Assembly: GCF_029105185.1 (NCBI RefSeq)
Contig: NZ_JAFMZK010000004.1
Coordinates: 248,001 to 312,000, forward strand
Direction of reading: 5' to 3'
Source of the DNA: Aliiroseovarius sp. Z3
GTDB lineage: Bacteria; Pseudomonadota; Alphaproteobacteria; Rhodobacterales; Rhodobacteraceae
DNA length: 64,000 bases
Both the position numbers and the translations under genes were made by a program. Positions 45,115 to 53,963 of the stretch are shown here, one piece after another (the first letter of the stretch is position 1; each line of letters opens with the position of its first letter). The notes beneath the pieces are model-generated. The model saw nothing but the letters and a program-made list of their open reading frames with translations. It ran no database searches and was not told the DNA's origin.

Positions 45115-46076
45115 TGGCGCTGTCTGCAGAGCTGGAGGCCCATCTGGGGCAAGGTGTCACCACAATTGCGCGGTGTTGGAAAGTCATACGGCGGGACGGT
45201 GTTGTGCACGGCTTTACCGATCACGATCTGGATTTGACGATTGACGGCGTTACCTTTCGTGCGGACACGGGGATGACGGCCCATGCACTGAGCCAAACCA
45301 CCGGTCTGTCCGTTGACAACACCGAGGCATTGGGCGTTCTGAACGATGCCTCGATCACAGAAGAAGATATTCGTGCCGGTCGGTATGACGGGGCCGAGGT
45401 GGAAGCCTGGCTGGTCAACTGGAAAGACACAAACCAACGGTATCTGCGCTTTCGTGGATCAGTGGGTGAGCTTGCGCGTGAAGCGGGTGGGTTTCGAGCA
45501 GAATTGAACGGATTGTCCGAGAAACTGAACCAGCCCCAGGGTCGCGTCTATCAGATGCCCTGTTCCGCTGTGTTGGGCGACGGCGCGTGTCGGTTCAACC
45601 TGAACCAGTCCGGGTACCGGCTGGAGATTGCCGTGGGTGAAAACACCGACGAAACCCTGTTTCAGTTCACTGGCATGGCGCTTTATCCAAACCGCTGGTT
45701 TGAACGCGGCAGGTTCACTGTGCTGACCGGCGATGCCAAGGATCTGACCGGTCTGATCAAGAACGACCGCAAGGGCGTGGATGGCGAACGGACAATCGAG
45801 TTGTGGGAATCCATACGCGCGCAAATGAAGCCGGGCGACATGGTTCGTCTGGAAGCAGGCTGTGACAAGTTGCCAACAACGTGTCGGGTCAAGTTCAACA
45901 ACTTCCGCAACTTTCGTGGTTTTCCAGATATCCCTGGCGAAGATTGGTTGATGTCCTATCCGGTTGGGCATGGAAAGAACGATGGGGGCGACGCGCGCGA
46001 AACAAACGAACTGCCGGACTGGTCGGTTCTGGGCGAGGACGCCACAAATCCATTCCTTCCCGACGCGGGTGATTGA
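45114..46076 (+). CDS. GTA gp13: DUF2163 baseplate hub protein, putative Fe-S
   Basis: A 320-residue protein of the DUF2163/phage BR0599 family: TDHDLDLTIDGVTFRADTGM, then LNQPQGRVYQMPCSAVLGDG and DKLPTTCRVKFNNFRNFRGF. Cys150, Cys159, Cys250 and Cys257 are placed to bind a 4Fe-4S cluster, as reported for the R. capsulatus hub protein. It links the tube to the peptidase and megatron. Confidence 0.9.
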   Translation: MALSAELEAHLGQGVTTIARCWKVIRRDGVVHGFTDHDLDLTIDGVTFRADTGMTAHALSQTTGLSVDNTEALGVLNDASITEEDIRAGRYDGAEVEAWLVNWKDTNQRYLRFRGSVGELAREAGGFRAELNGLSEKLNQPQGRVYQMPCSAVLGDGACRFNLNQSGYRLEIAVGENTDETLFQFTGMALYPNRWFERGRFTVLTGDAKDLTGLIKNDRKGVDGERTIELWESIRAQMKPGDMVRLEAGCDKLPTTCRVKFNNFRNFRGFPDIPGEDWLMSYPVGHGKNDGGDARETNELPDWSVLGEDATNPFLPDAGD

Positions 46077-46077
46077 T

Positions 46078-46524
46078 ATGACCGGCTTTCGACAAGAGTT
46101 CGTGTCCGAGGCTCGGCGCTGGCTGGGTACGCCTTATGTGCATCAAGCCTCGTGCAGGGGGGCTGGGTGCGACTGCCTGGGGCTGATCCGTGGTGTCTGG
46201 CGTGCGGTTCTGGGGGGCGAGCCTGCTTTGGTGCCCGCCTATACCGCCGACTGGTCAGAAGCTGCGCGGGCCGAAGTTCTGTGGGACGCCGCCCGCGAAC
46301 ATCTTGTGGAGCGCCCGATCACGGCAGCCCGCCCGGGTGACGTTCTTCTGTTTCGGATGCAAGGCGGCGCAGTTGCCAAGCACCTGGGCATTCTGACACG
46401 CGCTGACCCTTCGCCGACCTTCATCCACGCCTATTCGGGCCATGGCGTGATTGAGAACTCATTATCTGACCCGTGGGCCCGTCGCATCGTGGCGTGTTTT
46501 GCATTTCCTGAAAGGATCAACTGA
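46078..46524 (+). CDS. GTA gp14: NlpC/P60 cell-wall peptidase
   Basis: A 148-residue peptidase. The catalytic Cys33 lies in GCDCLGLIRG and the His in AKHLGIL, with GTPYVHQASC upstream, matching the NlpC/P60 phage-type fold. It is likely a tail-tip enzyme that opens the recipient wall during DNA delivery. The start at 46078 follows gp13 by one base; the stop overlaps gp15 (TGATG). Confidence 0.93.
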   Translation: MTGFRQEFVSEARRWLGTPYVHQASCRGAGCDCLGLIRGVWRAVLGGEPALVPAYTADWSEAARAEVLWDAAREHLVERPITAARPGDVLLFRMQGGAVAKHLGILTRADPSPTFIHAYSGHGVIENSLSDPWARRIVACFAFPERIN

Positions 46525-49500
46525 TGGCAACGATCTTACTATCCGCAGTCGGTGCAGCCGCCGGGGCCTCGATCGGTGGCGGCGTTTTGGGTCTTTCGTC
46601 GGTGGTGATCGGCAAAGCAATCGGGGCCACCGTCGGGCAGGTCATCGACAATCGTATTCTGGGCGAAGGGTCCGAGCCGGTCGAAACCGGCAAGGTGGAT
46701 CGGATGCGTCTGACCGGGGCTTCCGAAGGTGCTGCGATCCCCATGGTCTTTGGCCGCGCCCGACTGGGTGGGCAGGTGATCTGGGCCACGCGTTTCAAGG
46801 AATCGGTTACGACGACCGGGGGCGGGGGTGGCAAGGGGACGCCATCACCACCCGAACCCGAGGTGACGACCTATAGCTATTCGATCAGCCTTGCGATTGC
46901 CCTGTGCGAGGGTGAGATCACGCGTGTCGGCCGGATTTGGGCGGATGGAAACGAAGTGTCGCGCAACGATTTGAAGATGCGCATCTATCGTGGCACGGAA
47001 ACCCAGTTGCCGGATCCAAAAATCGAGGCCGTTCAGGGTACGGGTAAGGCGCCGGCCTATCGCGGTGTCGCCTATGTTGTGATCGAGGATCTGCCCTTGG
47101 GCCAGTTTGGCAATCGGGTGCCGCAGTTCAGTTTCGAAGTTTTCCGACCAGAGCAACGTGACCAACCCAAGGAAGTGGCACGCGGCACCCGTGCCGTGGC
47201 GCTGATCCCCGGCACCGGCGAATACTCTCTGGCCTCGACGCCGGTCTTTTACAAAAGCGCGCCCGGTGCGGTTGAAGGGTCTAACATGAACACGCCATCC
47301 GGCTGGACAGACTTCAAGACCTCTTATCGCATGTTGCAGCAGGAAATGCCGAACTGCCGCAACACGGCGCTTGTTGTCTCGTGGTTCGGTGATGATCTTC
47401 GCTGCGGCAGTTGCCGTATCCGCCCCCGTGTTGAACAACACGAGGTCGATGGCGACAGTATGCCCTGGAGTGTATCTGGCCTGACCCGAGGGCAGGCAGG
47501 TCTTGTGCCGAAAGACGACAAGGGGCGTCCCATCTATGGCGGCACGCCGTCCGACAAAGCGGTGATGGAGGCGATTGCGCTGGCGTCTGATGGCCGACGC
47601 AAGGCGACATTCTATCCGTTCATCCTGATGGAACAGATGAAGGGGAATATGCTGCCCGATCCGTGGAGCGGCAATCTGGGGCAAGCCGTGCTGCCCTGGC
47701 GTGGTCGGATCACCACCTCTTATGCGCCGGGGCATGCTGCGTCGCCGGACGGCACCGCGGGCGCGGTGGCACAGGTGAACGCGTTCTTCGGCAACGCCCA
47801 GCCGGGGGACTTCACGGTTACAGAAAGCGGTATCAGTTATTCTGGCCCTGCCGGATTTTCTTATCGCCGGTTCATCCTGCATTATGCCCATCTATGTGCG
47901 GCCGCGGGGGGTGTTGATGCTTTCCTGATCGGGTCCGAGCTGCGGGCGTTGACGCAAATTCGCGGCCCCGGCAACAGCTTTCCGGTGGTCGATCAACTGA
48001 TAACGCTGGCGCAGGATGTGCGCTCGATCCTTGGGGCTGGCACCAAGATCTCGTATGCTGCCGATTGGTCCGAGTATTTCGGTTATCACCCGCAGGATGG
48101 GTCGGGCGATGTGTTTTACCACCTTGACCCGCTTTGGAGCCACCCTCAGATCGACTTCATCGGTATCGACAACTATATGCCGCTGTCCGATTGGCGCGAC
48201 GGATTTGACCATGCCGACGCGCATCATGGGTCGATCTATGACCTCGCCTATCTTCAGTCCAACATCCAAGGCGGCGAGGGGTATGATTGGTATTACAAGA
48301 CGCCCGACGCCCGATCCTTGCAAATACGGACACCGATCACCGATGGCGCATATGGTGAACCTTGGGTCTATCGCTACAAGGATTTGCGCAACTGGTGGGA
48401 GCGGTCGCATCACAACCGCGTCGCCGGAGTGCGCGATAGCGACCCGACCGCCTGGTTGCCGGGATCAAAACCGTTCTGGTTCACCGAGTTTGGCTGTGCG
48501 GCAATTGACAAGGGCACAAACCAGCCCAACAAATTCCTGGATCCCAAAAGCTCGGAAAGTTCAAAGCCGCGCTACTCGAACGGACGGCGGGACGACCTGA
48601 TACAGGCGCAGTACCTGCGGGCGATCTATGATTACTGGGCGAAACCCGAGAATAACCCGACCCACAATGCGACAGGCGTTCAAATGCTGGACATGTCACG
48701 CGCGCATGTCTGGGCATGGGATGCGCGCCCCTTTCCACAATTCCCCAACCGCAAAGGGTTGTGGAGTGACGGGGCGAACTATGATCGCGGCCATTGGTTG
48801 AACGGGCGGGTGTCGGCGCGGTCGCTGGCGTCTGTCGTGGCCGAGATATGCGAAAGATCAGGCGTGACGCAGTATGATGTCTCGAAGCTCTATGGTCTTG
48901 TGCGCGGCTACGTCCTTGATCAGATCGGCGGGGCGCGGGCCGCGTTGCAACCCCTGATGCTGGCCTATGGGTTCGAGGTGACAGAACGCGAAGGGGTGTT
49001 GATTTTCAAAACACGCACAGGGCGATCCGATCACATCCTTGATCCGGATAAGATGGCACTGTCGCCGGATCGTGATACATCGCTAGAGCGTGTGCGAGAC
49101 CCGGAAGCCGAGATCGCAGGTCGGGTCCGTCTGACCTATGTCGAAGGGGCAGGCGACTATGACGTTCGGTCGGTCGAGGCAACCTTCCCGGATGAAACAA
49201 GCCGTTCGGTCGCTGTTTCCGAAATCCCGCTGATCCTGACACGCGTCGAGGCACGGGCAATCGTCGAACGCTGGCTGTCCGAGGCCCGCGTGGCACGCGA
49301 CAAGGCAACATTTTCGCTGCCGCCCTCTGAGTTGTCGAAGGGTGCGGGGGATGTGATTGAGCTGACGACCGATGCAGGTACCGAGCAATATCGGATCGAT
49401 CACATAGATCACACCGGGGTGCAAACCCTGCGGGCTGTGCGGGTCGAACCGGGATTGTTCCAACCTTCGGACAGCGTTGAGCCTGCGCCTGCGGTAAAGC

Positions 49501-50447
49501 CTTATATTCCCCCAGCCCCCGTGTTCCCTCTGTTCATGGATTTGCCGCTTCTGACCGGGGATGAGGTGCTGCATCAACCGCGTATCGCGGTGGCGGCCCG
49601 CCCTTGGCCGGGGCGCGTGGCGCTTTACAGTTCAGTCACCGATAACGGCTATGCTGTGAACCGAATGATCACCGACCCGTCTATTGTCGGCGTGACGCAA
49701 TCGGTGCTGGAACAGGCGCAATCTGGCGTGATCGACCGTGGCCCGGCCTTGCGCGTCGCGCTGACCGATGGAGCGTTGTCAGCTTGTTCGGTGGACGACA
49801 TGCTGAACGGCGCCAATGTCGCGGTTATCGGCGATGGCAGCCCGGACAATTGGGAAGTGTTCCAATTTGCCGGGGCAGAGCTGGTAGGCGAACGCACCTA
49901 TGACCTGAGTTTGCGCCTGCGCGGGCAGGCGGGCACCGATGCGACTGTTCCGCAGACATGGCCGGTGGGCAGTTACGTCGTGTTGTTGGGCGGGCATCAG
50001 GCACAGGTCCGATTGGCATCCTCGGCACGTGGATTAAACCGTCACTATCGGATTGGGCCTGCGCGTAAGCCGCTGTCCGACCCGTCATTCCTTCATCAGG
50101 TTCATGCGTTCAAAGGAATTGGTTTGCGGCCATATGCGCCCGTCCACCTTGTAGCGCGTGACGCCGCCGGCGCCCATATGATCCGCTGGATCAGGCGCAG
50201 CCGGATTGATGGCGACACATGGGGCGAGGGCGATGTTCCCTTGGGGGAATCGTCCGAACGCTATCGTCTGCGGATCATCGACGGCGGGTCCGTCAAGCGC
50301 GAGGTTGAGGTGACGACACCGGAATGGAGCTATGACGCCATGATGCGCAGCGCGGACCTTGTCAGCGGACCATACGTTGTCGAAGTGGCGCAAATCTCGG
50401 ATCGGTTTGGCCCCGGACCCTATGCGCGACTGGATGTGGCGCTGTAA
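46524..50447 (+). CDS. GTA gp15: baseplate megatron protein with TIM-barrel domain
   Basis: The largest gene, 1307 residues. It begins with a hydrophobic Gly/Ala-rich segment (LLSAVGAAAGASIGGGVLGL), then a phage-tip attachment region (GAAIPMVFGRARLGGQVIWA), the GTA TIM-barrel (DFIGIDNYMPLSDWRDGFDH, WFTEFGCAAIDKG) and C-terminal beta-rich phage-tail_3 and Rcc01698-like domains. Host recognition and channel formation are the roles proposed for this protein in R. capsulatus. The barrel resembles glycoside hydrolases, with Glu in FTEFGC a candidate catalytic residue. Confidence 0.94.
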   Translation: MATILLSAVGAAAGASIGGGVLGLSSVVIGKAIGATVGQVIDNRILGEGSEPVETGKVDRMRLTGASEGAAIPMVFGRARLGGQVIWATRFKESVTTTGGGGGKGTPSPPEPEVTTYSYSISLAIALCEGEITRVGRIWADGNEVSRNDLKMRIYRGTETQLPDPKIEAVQGTGKAPAYRGVAYVVIEDLPLGQFGNRVPQFSFEVFRPEQRDQPKEVARGTRAVALIPGTGEYSLASTPVFYKSAPGAVEGSNMNTPSGWTDFKTSYRMLQQEMPNCRNTALVVSWFGDDLRCGSCRIRPRVEQHEVDGDSMPWSVSGLTRGQAGLVPKDDKGRPIYGGTPSDKAVMEAIALASDGRRKATFYPFILMEQMKGNMLPDPWSGNLGQAVLPWRGRITTSYAPGHAASPDGTAGAVAQVNAFFGNAQPGDFTVTESGISYSGPAGFSYRRFILHYAHLCAAAGGVDAFLIGSELRALTQIRGPGNSFPVVDQLITLAQDVRSILGAGTKISYAADWSEYFGYHPQDGSGDVFYHLDPLWSHPQIDFIGIDNYMPLSDWRDGFDHADAHHGSIYDLAYLQSNIQGGEGYDWYYKTPDARSLQIRTPITDGAYGEPWVYRYKDLRNWWERSHHNRVAGVRDSDPTAWLPGSKPFWFTEFGCAAIDKGTNQPNKFLDPKSSESSKPRYSNGRRDDLIQAQYLRAIYDYWAKPENNPTHNATGVQMLDMSRAHVWAWDARPFPQFPNRKGLWSDGANYDRGHWLNGRVSARSLASVVAEICERSGVTQYDVSKLYGLVRGYVLDQIGGARAALQPLMLAYGFEVTEREGVLIFKTRTGRSDHILDPDKMALSPDRDTSLERVRDPEAEIAGRVRLTYVEGAGDYDVRSVEATFPDETSRSVAVSEIPLILTRVEARAIVERWLSEARVARDKATFSLPPSELSKGAGDVIELTTDAGTEQYRIDHIDHTGVQTLRAVRVEPGLFQPSDSVEPAPAVKPYIPPAPVFPLFMDLPLLTGDEVLHQPRIAVAARPWPGRVALYSSVTDNGYAVNRMITDPSIVGVTQSVLEQAQSGVIDRGPALRVALTDGALSACSVDDMLNGANVAVIGDGSPDNWEVFQFAGAELVGERTYDLSLRLRGQAGTDATVPQTWPVGSYVVLLGGHQAQVRLASSARGLNRHYRIGPARKPLSDPSFLHQVHAFKGIGLRPYAPVHLVARDAAGAHMIRWIRRSRIDGDTWGEGDVPLGESSERYRLRIIDGGSVKREVEVTTPEWSYDAMMRSADLVSGPYVVEVAQISDRFGPGPYARLDVAL

Positions 50448-50450
50448 CCC

Positions 50451-50762
50451 ATGCGTCCCGTTTTGCCCGGAGATGTGATGGCCGCCGGATGCGCGCTCCT
50501 TGTGCTTCCGGCCCATAAACGGCCAGGTGCCATGCTGGAAATGTTGCACCGCGCCGAAGCGGCAGACAGATACCGGCTGGCGCTGGGCCGGGCGCACCCT
50601 GACTGGGGCAATGGAAGTCTTGCTTCGGTCGCGATGTCTTTGCCACGCGCGGCTGAGCCGTTTCTGAACGACCCAGACTATGTTGACTGTATGTTGACCG
50701 TGTTTGCAGCCCTGAAGGCACGCAACGATCGGCGCGCGGCCGTTATGCGCTTGCGCAGCTGA
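50451..50762 (+). CDS. Small conserved-looking ORF at the end of the GTA cluster
   Basis: A 103-residue ORF starting three bases after the gp15 stop, so almost surely cotranscribed. MRPVLPGDVMAAGCALLVLP, RAEAADRYRLALGRAHPDWG and DYVDCMLTVFAALKARNDRR show no catalytic motif. Its place matches the small gene that follows g15 in R. capsulatus. Role in particle production is unproven. Its last 20 bases overlap the convergent DksA-like gene. Confidence 0.72.
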   Translation: MRPVLPGDVMAAGCALLVLPAHKRPGAMLEMLHRAEAADRYRLALGRAHPDWGNGSLASVAMSLPRAAEPFLNDPDYVDCMLTVFAALKARNDRRAAVMRLRS

Positions 50763-51081
50763 CGCATTTGGTGACGCAGGGATCAAGATCCAGCCGTCCG
50801 GTGGGGATTTCCTCGCCGCAATCTTCGCAGTAGCCGAACTCTTCCGCGTCCATTCGGTCGAACGCGGCGTGGATGCGCGCGCGCTGGGCGGCTCGGCGCG
50901 CGCCCGTTGCCTTGGCCATCGCCTGGTTTTGCAATGCATCCATCCGGCTCAGCCGCCCTACGGCTTGCTGGTCCAGTTCCACTGTCCTTTGTCCCGACGC
51001 CCCCCGTGCATCGCCGCGATCAAGCGCCTCCAGAGCCTGAGTCAATTTAGCGCGATAGGCGGCAATTTGGGTTTCATTCAT
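50743..51081 (-). CDS. TraR/DksA-family zinc-finger protein
   Basis: A 112-residue protein starting at 51081 (MNETQIAAYRAKLTQALEAL). The C-terminal zinc finger YCEDCGEEIPTGRLDLDP followed by CVTKCVSC gives ligands Cys85, Cys88, Cys106 and Cys109. It is shorter than E. coli DksA and lacks the long coiled-coil with the acidic tip motif, so it is a DksA-like/TraR-like RNA polymerase-binding protein. It converges on the last GTA ORF and is divergent from cysE. Confidence 0.87.
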   Translation of the reverse strand: MNETQIAAYRAKLTQALEALDRGDARGASGQRTVELDQQAVGRLSRMDALQNQAMAKATGARRAAQRARIHAAFDRMDAEEFGYCEDCGEEIPTGRLDLDPCVTKCVSCASA

Positions 51082-51166
51082 GTCAGTTATCCGTGATACC
51101 ACGGGTTAGAATTTTGAACTCTGACCCTATCTGGTGTAGGGAATGGCTTCAACACAAGGAAAGACC

Positions 51167-51970
51167 ATGGCCGAGAAGCGCGCATTTGTTACCGAAATCG
51201 ACCCTGTTTGGGACCGGATCACCCAAGAAGCCCGGCAGGCTGTCACGGACGAACCGTTGATGGGCGGGCTGATCCATGCGTGCGTGCTGCATCACCGTAC
51301 TTTGGAAAAGGCGTTGTCTTACCGGTTCGCTGCAAAACTCAGCTCGAACGAGATGAGCATGGTGCTCTTGCGCGAGATCGCGGATGAGGCCTATGGGGAG
51401 TGCCCCGAATTGGCCGACGCGGCACGGGCCGACATCACCGCCGTTCTGGACCGTGATCCGGCCACCCACCGTATGCTGCAACCTGTGCTATATTTCAAAG
51501 GGTTCCAGGCCATGCAGGCCTATCGTCTTGGCCATTACCTGTGGTCGCAGGGGCGCAAGGAGCTGTCTTATTTCATCCAGATGCGTTGCTCTGAGGTTTA
51601 CGGCATCGACATCCATCCCGGTGCGCGGATCGGGCGGGGCATTATGATTGACCATGCTCATTCTATCGTGATCGGCGAAACCGCCGTCGTGGGTGACAAT
51701 GTGTCGATGCTGCATTCCGTGACGCTGGGCGGCACGGGAAAAGAAGACGAAGACCGCCATCCAAAGATCGCCGATGGCGTGCTGATCGGTGCAGGGGCCA
51801 AGGTGCTGGGCAATATCAAGGTTGGCACGTGCTCGCGGATCGCAGCAGGGTCTGTTGTGTTGGAAGATGTGCCTTGCAACAAGACGGTCGCCGGCGTTCC
51901 GGCGCGGATCGTTGGCGAGGCAGGGTGCGATTGTCCGTCGATCAACATGGATCAGCGCCTGATCCAGTAG
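51167..51970 (+). CDS. cysE: Serine O-acetyltransferase
   Basis: A 267-residue left-handed beta-helix acetyltransferase. Start at 51167 has AAGGA six bases upstream. The N-terminal SATase helical domain (SSNEMSMVLLREIADEAYGE) precedes the catalytic VYGIDIHPGARIGRGIMIDH, which bears the His, and then SVTLGGTGKEDEDRHPKIAD and the hexapeptide coil. It makes O-acetylserine for cysteine synthesis and is usually feedback-inhibited by cysteine. In R. capsulatus cysE lies next to the GTA cluster as well, though on the upstream side as I recall. Confidence 0.97.
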   Translation: MAEKRAFVTEIDPVWDRITQEARQAVTDEPLMGGLIHACVLHHRTLEKALSYRFAAKLSSNEMSMVLLREIADEAYGECPELADAARADITAVLDRDPATHRMLQPVLYFKGFQAMQAYRLGHYLWSQGRKELSYFIQMRCSEVYGIDIHPGARIGRGIMIDHAHSIVIGETAVVGDNVSMLHSVTLGGTGKEDEDRHPKIADGVLIGAGAKVLGNIKVGTCSRIAAGSVVLEDVPCNKTVAGVPARIVGEAGCDCPSINMDQRLIQ

Positions 51971-52064
51971 CAATCGGCGGAAATCCGCAAATTTGCGATA
52001 AATCAATGTTTTGATCTATCGACTTCATCTATACGAAGCCGTGGACAATGATCGGAGCTCCGAG

Positions 52065-52133
52065 ATGAAGAAGATTTGGTTTGCGACGGTGGTTGGGTTT
52101 TCGACCCTCTTTCTTGTCGCCGTTGCCGGGTAA
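52065..52133 (+). CDS. 22-residue hydrophobic peptide
   Basis: MKKIWFATVVGFSTLFLVAV plus AG, preceded by GGAG seven bases upstream of the ATG. It has the form of one short membrane helix or a minimal signal-like peptide. It sits 94 bases after cysE and before a terminator. It may be a real small protein or the leader of a short transcript; there is no homology evidence. Confidence 0.45.
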   Translation: MKKIWFATVVGFSTLFLVAVAG

Positions 52134-52171
52134 TCGACACGCGAATACTGGGTGTACACCCGAAAATGACG

Positions 52172-52200
52172 AAGGGCGACGCGTTTGCGCCGCCCTTTTG
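52172..52200 (+). terminator. Intrinsic terminator downstream of cysE and the small ORF
   Basis: AAGGGCG and CGC pair with GCG and CGCCCTT around a GTTT loop, followed by TTGCTTTTC. It also separates this transcript from the convergent AhpD-like gene. Confidence 0.8.
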
Positions 52201-52217
52201 CTTTTCTCAACTGTCCG

Positions 52218-52553
52218 TTACTGTGACAGCTGGTCAAACGCCTCCAACGCCCGCGCGCCATACATATAGCCCGGACCACCGCCCATCATGATCGCGACAG
52301 ACACGGTTTCAACCACTTCCTCACGTGAAGCGCCCGCCTTGATGGCCGCGCGAACGTGAAAACCGATACAGTCGTTACACTGCTTGGCAATGCCGATGGC
52401 GATGCACTGTAACTCTTTATCTTTGGTGGACAGTGCCCCGTTTCCCATCGCTGCACGATGCATCCCGGTAAACCCCTTGGCTGCCTCTGGATGGGCTGCA
52501 CGAAAGCTGTCCGTGTTGGCCGATGTGTTGTTGAGTAAGGATTGGAAATCCAT
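52218..52553 (-). CDS. Carboxymuconolactone decarboxylase/AhpD-like protein
   Basis: A 111-residue protein starting at 52553 with GAGGAG upstream. The AhpD-like redox motif CNDC is in IAKQCNDCIGFHVRAAIKAG, followed by ASREEVVETVSVAIMMGGGP. The family includes small thiol peroxidases and gamma-carboxymuconolactone decarboxylase; the CxxC-His pattern favours the AhpD-like redox group. It lies just downstream of the PDH operon on the same strand, 102 bases after the pdhC stop. Confidence 0.87.
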   Translation of the reverse strand: MDFQSLLNNTSANTDSFRAAHPEAAKGFTGMHRAAMGNGALSTKDKELQCIAIGIAKQCNDCIGFHVRAAIKAGASREEVVETVSVAIMMGGGPGYMYGARALEAFDQLSQ

Positions 52554-52655
52554 CTGCGTCTCCTCGTTTTTCCAAATCGTTGGATACGCAAATGGCTCAA
52601 GGCGGTTGCATCCGCCTTGAGCCATGTCAATAGATTGCAGGTTTCGAATGTGATG

Positions 52656-53951
52656 CTACGCCAGCATCGTCATCGGGTTTTCAAGGTTCTCGACAATCGC
52701 TTTCAGCAGGTTGGCCCCCACAGCCCCGTCAATGACGCGGTGATCAACGGACATCGTCACGCTCATCACCGTGGCGACGGTCAGTTCGCCATCATCGCCA
52801 ACCACAGGCTTCTTGACGCCACTGCCGACGGCCAGAATGCCCGCGTGGGGCGGGTTCACGATGGCGTCGAAATTGTCGATGCCAAACATGCCCAGGTTCG
52901 AGATGGCAAAACTACCGCCCTGATATTCATGCGGGGCGAGCTTGCGGTCACGTGCGCGGGCGGCAAGGTCTTTCATCTGGGTCGACAAACTTGACAGCGA
53001 CTTCTGCTCGGCGTCCTGCAGCACAGGCGTGAACAACCCACCTTCGATGGCGACGGCCACGGCGACATCCGATGCCTCCATTTGCAACACGCGGTCGCCC
53101 GCCCAGACGGCGTTGGCTTCTGGCACTTGCTGCAGTGCAATCGCGACGGCCTTGATGATGAAGTCATTCACCGACAGCTTCACACCCCGTGCTTCCAGTT
53201 GCTTGTTCAACTGGCTGCGGAAAGCCAACAAAGCATCCAGCTTGATGTCGCGACGCAGATAGAAATGCGGGATGGTCTGTTTGGCCTCGGACAAGCGGGC
53301 TGCGATGGTTTTGCGCATCCCGTCCAGCTTGACCTCTTCGAACTCGCGACCTTCATACATCGCCGCAACGGCGTCTGCCGACACAGATGGGGCCGGGGCT
53401 GCCGCAGCGGGAGCACTGGCAGCGGCGGGGGCCGCTTTCGGTGCAGCCGTTGCGCCCTCCACATCCGCCTTGATGATCCGACCCTTGGGGCCCGAGCCTT
53501 TGATCTGGGTTAAGTCCAGCCCTTTGTCGGCTGCGATGCGGCGCGCCAAGGGCGAGGCGAAAATACGTGTTCCGTCAGCGGTTTGTGGGGCAGGGGCGGC
53601 AGGTTTTTCAGCGGCGGGTGTCGATGCCTCTTTGGCCTCTGGGGCAGCATCCGCCTCGGCTGCGGCGGGGGTTGAAGGGGCGCTTTCAGCGACATCTCCA
53701 ACGTCTTCACCCTCTTCGACAAGGATCGCGATGGCGGTGTTCACTTTCACGCCCTCGGTCCCCTCAGCCACAAGGATCTTGCCGATGATGCCTTCGTCAA
53801 CGGCTTCAAACTCCATCGTCGCCTTGTCGGTTTCGATCTCGGCCAGAAGGTCGCCCGATGCGACCTCGTCGCCCTCCTTGACCAGCCATTTGGCCAGCGT
53901 GCCTTCCTCCATCGTGGGGGACAGGGCGGGCATCAGAATTTCGGTTGCCAT
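52656..53951 (-). CDS. pdhC: Pyruvate dehydrogenase E2 (dihydrolipoamide acetyltransferase)
   Basis: A 431-residue E2. One lipoyl domain (lipoyl-Lys in [17 protein letters not shown]) is followed by an Ala/Pro linker, the peripheral subunit-binding domain ([18 protein letters not shown]) and the acyltransferase core ending in the active-site [16 protein letters not shown]. It forms the complex core and transfers acetyl to CoA. It is last in pdhA-VOC-pdhB-pdhC, 12 bases after pdhB. The E3 gene is not in the window. Confidence 0.96.
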   Translation of the reverse strand: MATEILMPALSPTMEEGTLAKWLVKEGDEVASGDLLAEIETDKATMEFEAVDEGIIGKILVAEGTEGVKVNTAIAILVEEGEDVGDVAESAPSTPAAAEADAAPEAKEASTPAAEKPAAPAPQTADGTRIFASPLARRIAADKGLDLTQIKGSGPKGRIIKADVEGATAAPKAAPAAASAPAAAAPAPSVSADAVAAMYEGREFEEVKLDGMRKTIAARLSEAKQTIPHFYLRRDIKLDALLAFRSQLNKQLEARGVKLSVNDFIIKAVAIALQQVPEANAVWAGDRVLQMEASDVAVAVAIEGGLFTPVLQDAEQKSLSSLSTQMKDLAARARDRKLAPHEYQGGSFAISNLGMFGIDNFDAIVNPPHAGILAVGSGVKKPVVGDDGELTVATVMSVTMSVDHRVIDGAVGANLLKAIVENLENPMTMLA

Positions 53952-53963
53952 ATCGGTGTCTCC

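Noticed and set aside
36429-50762. Intact prophage
   Set aside because: No integrase, repressor, replication, lysis or attachment-site repeats; gene order and sizes match a gene transfer agent.
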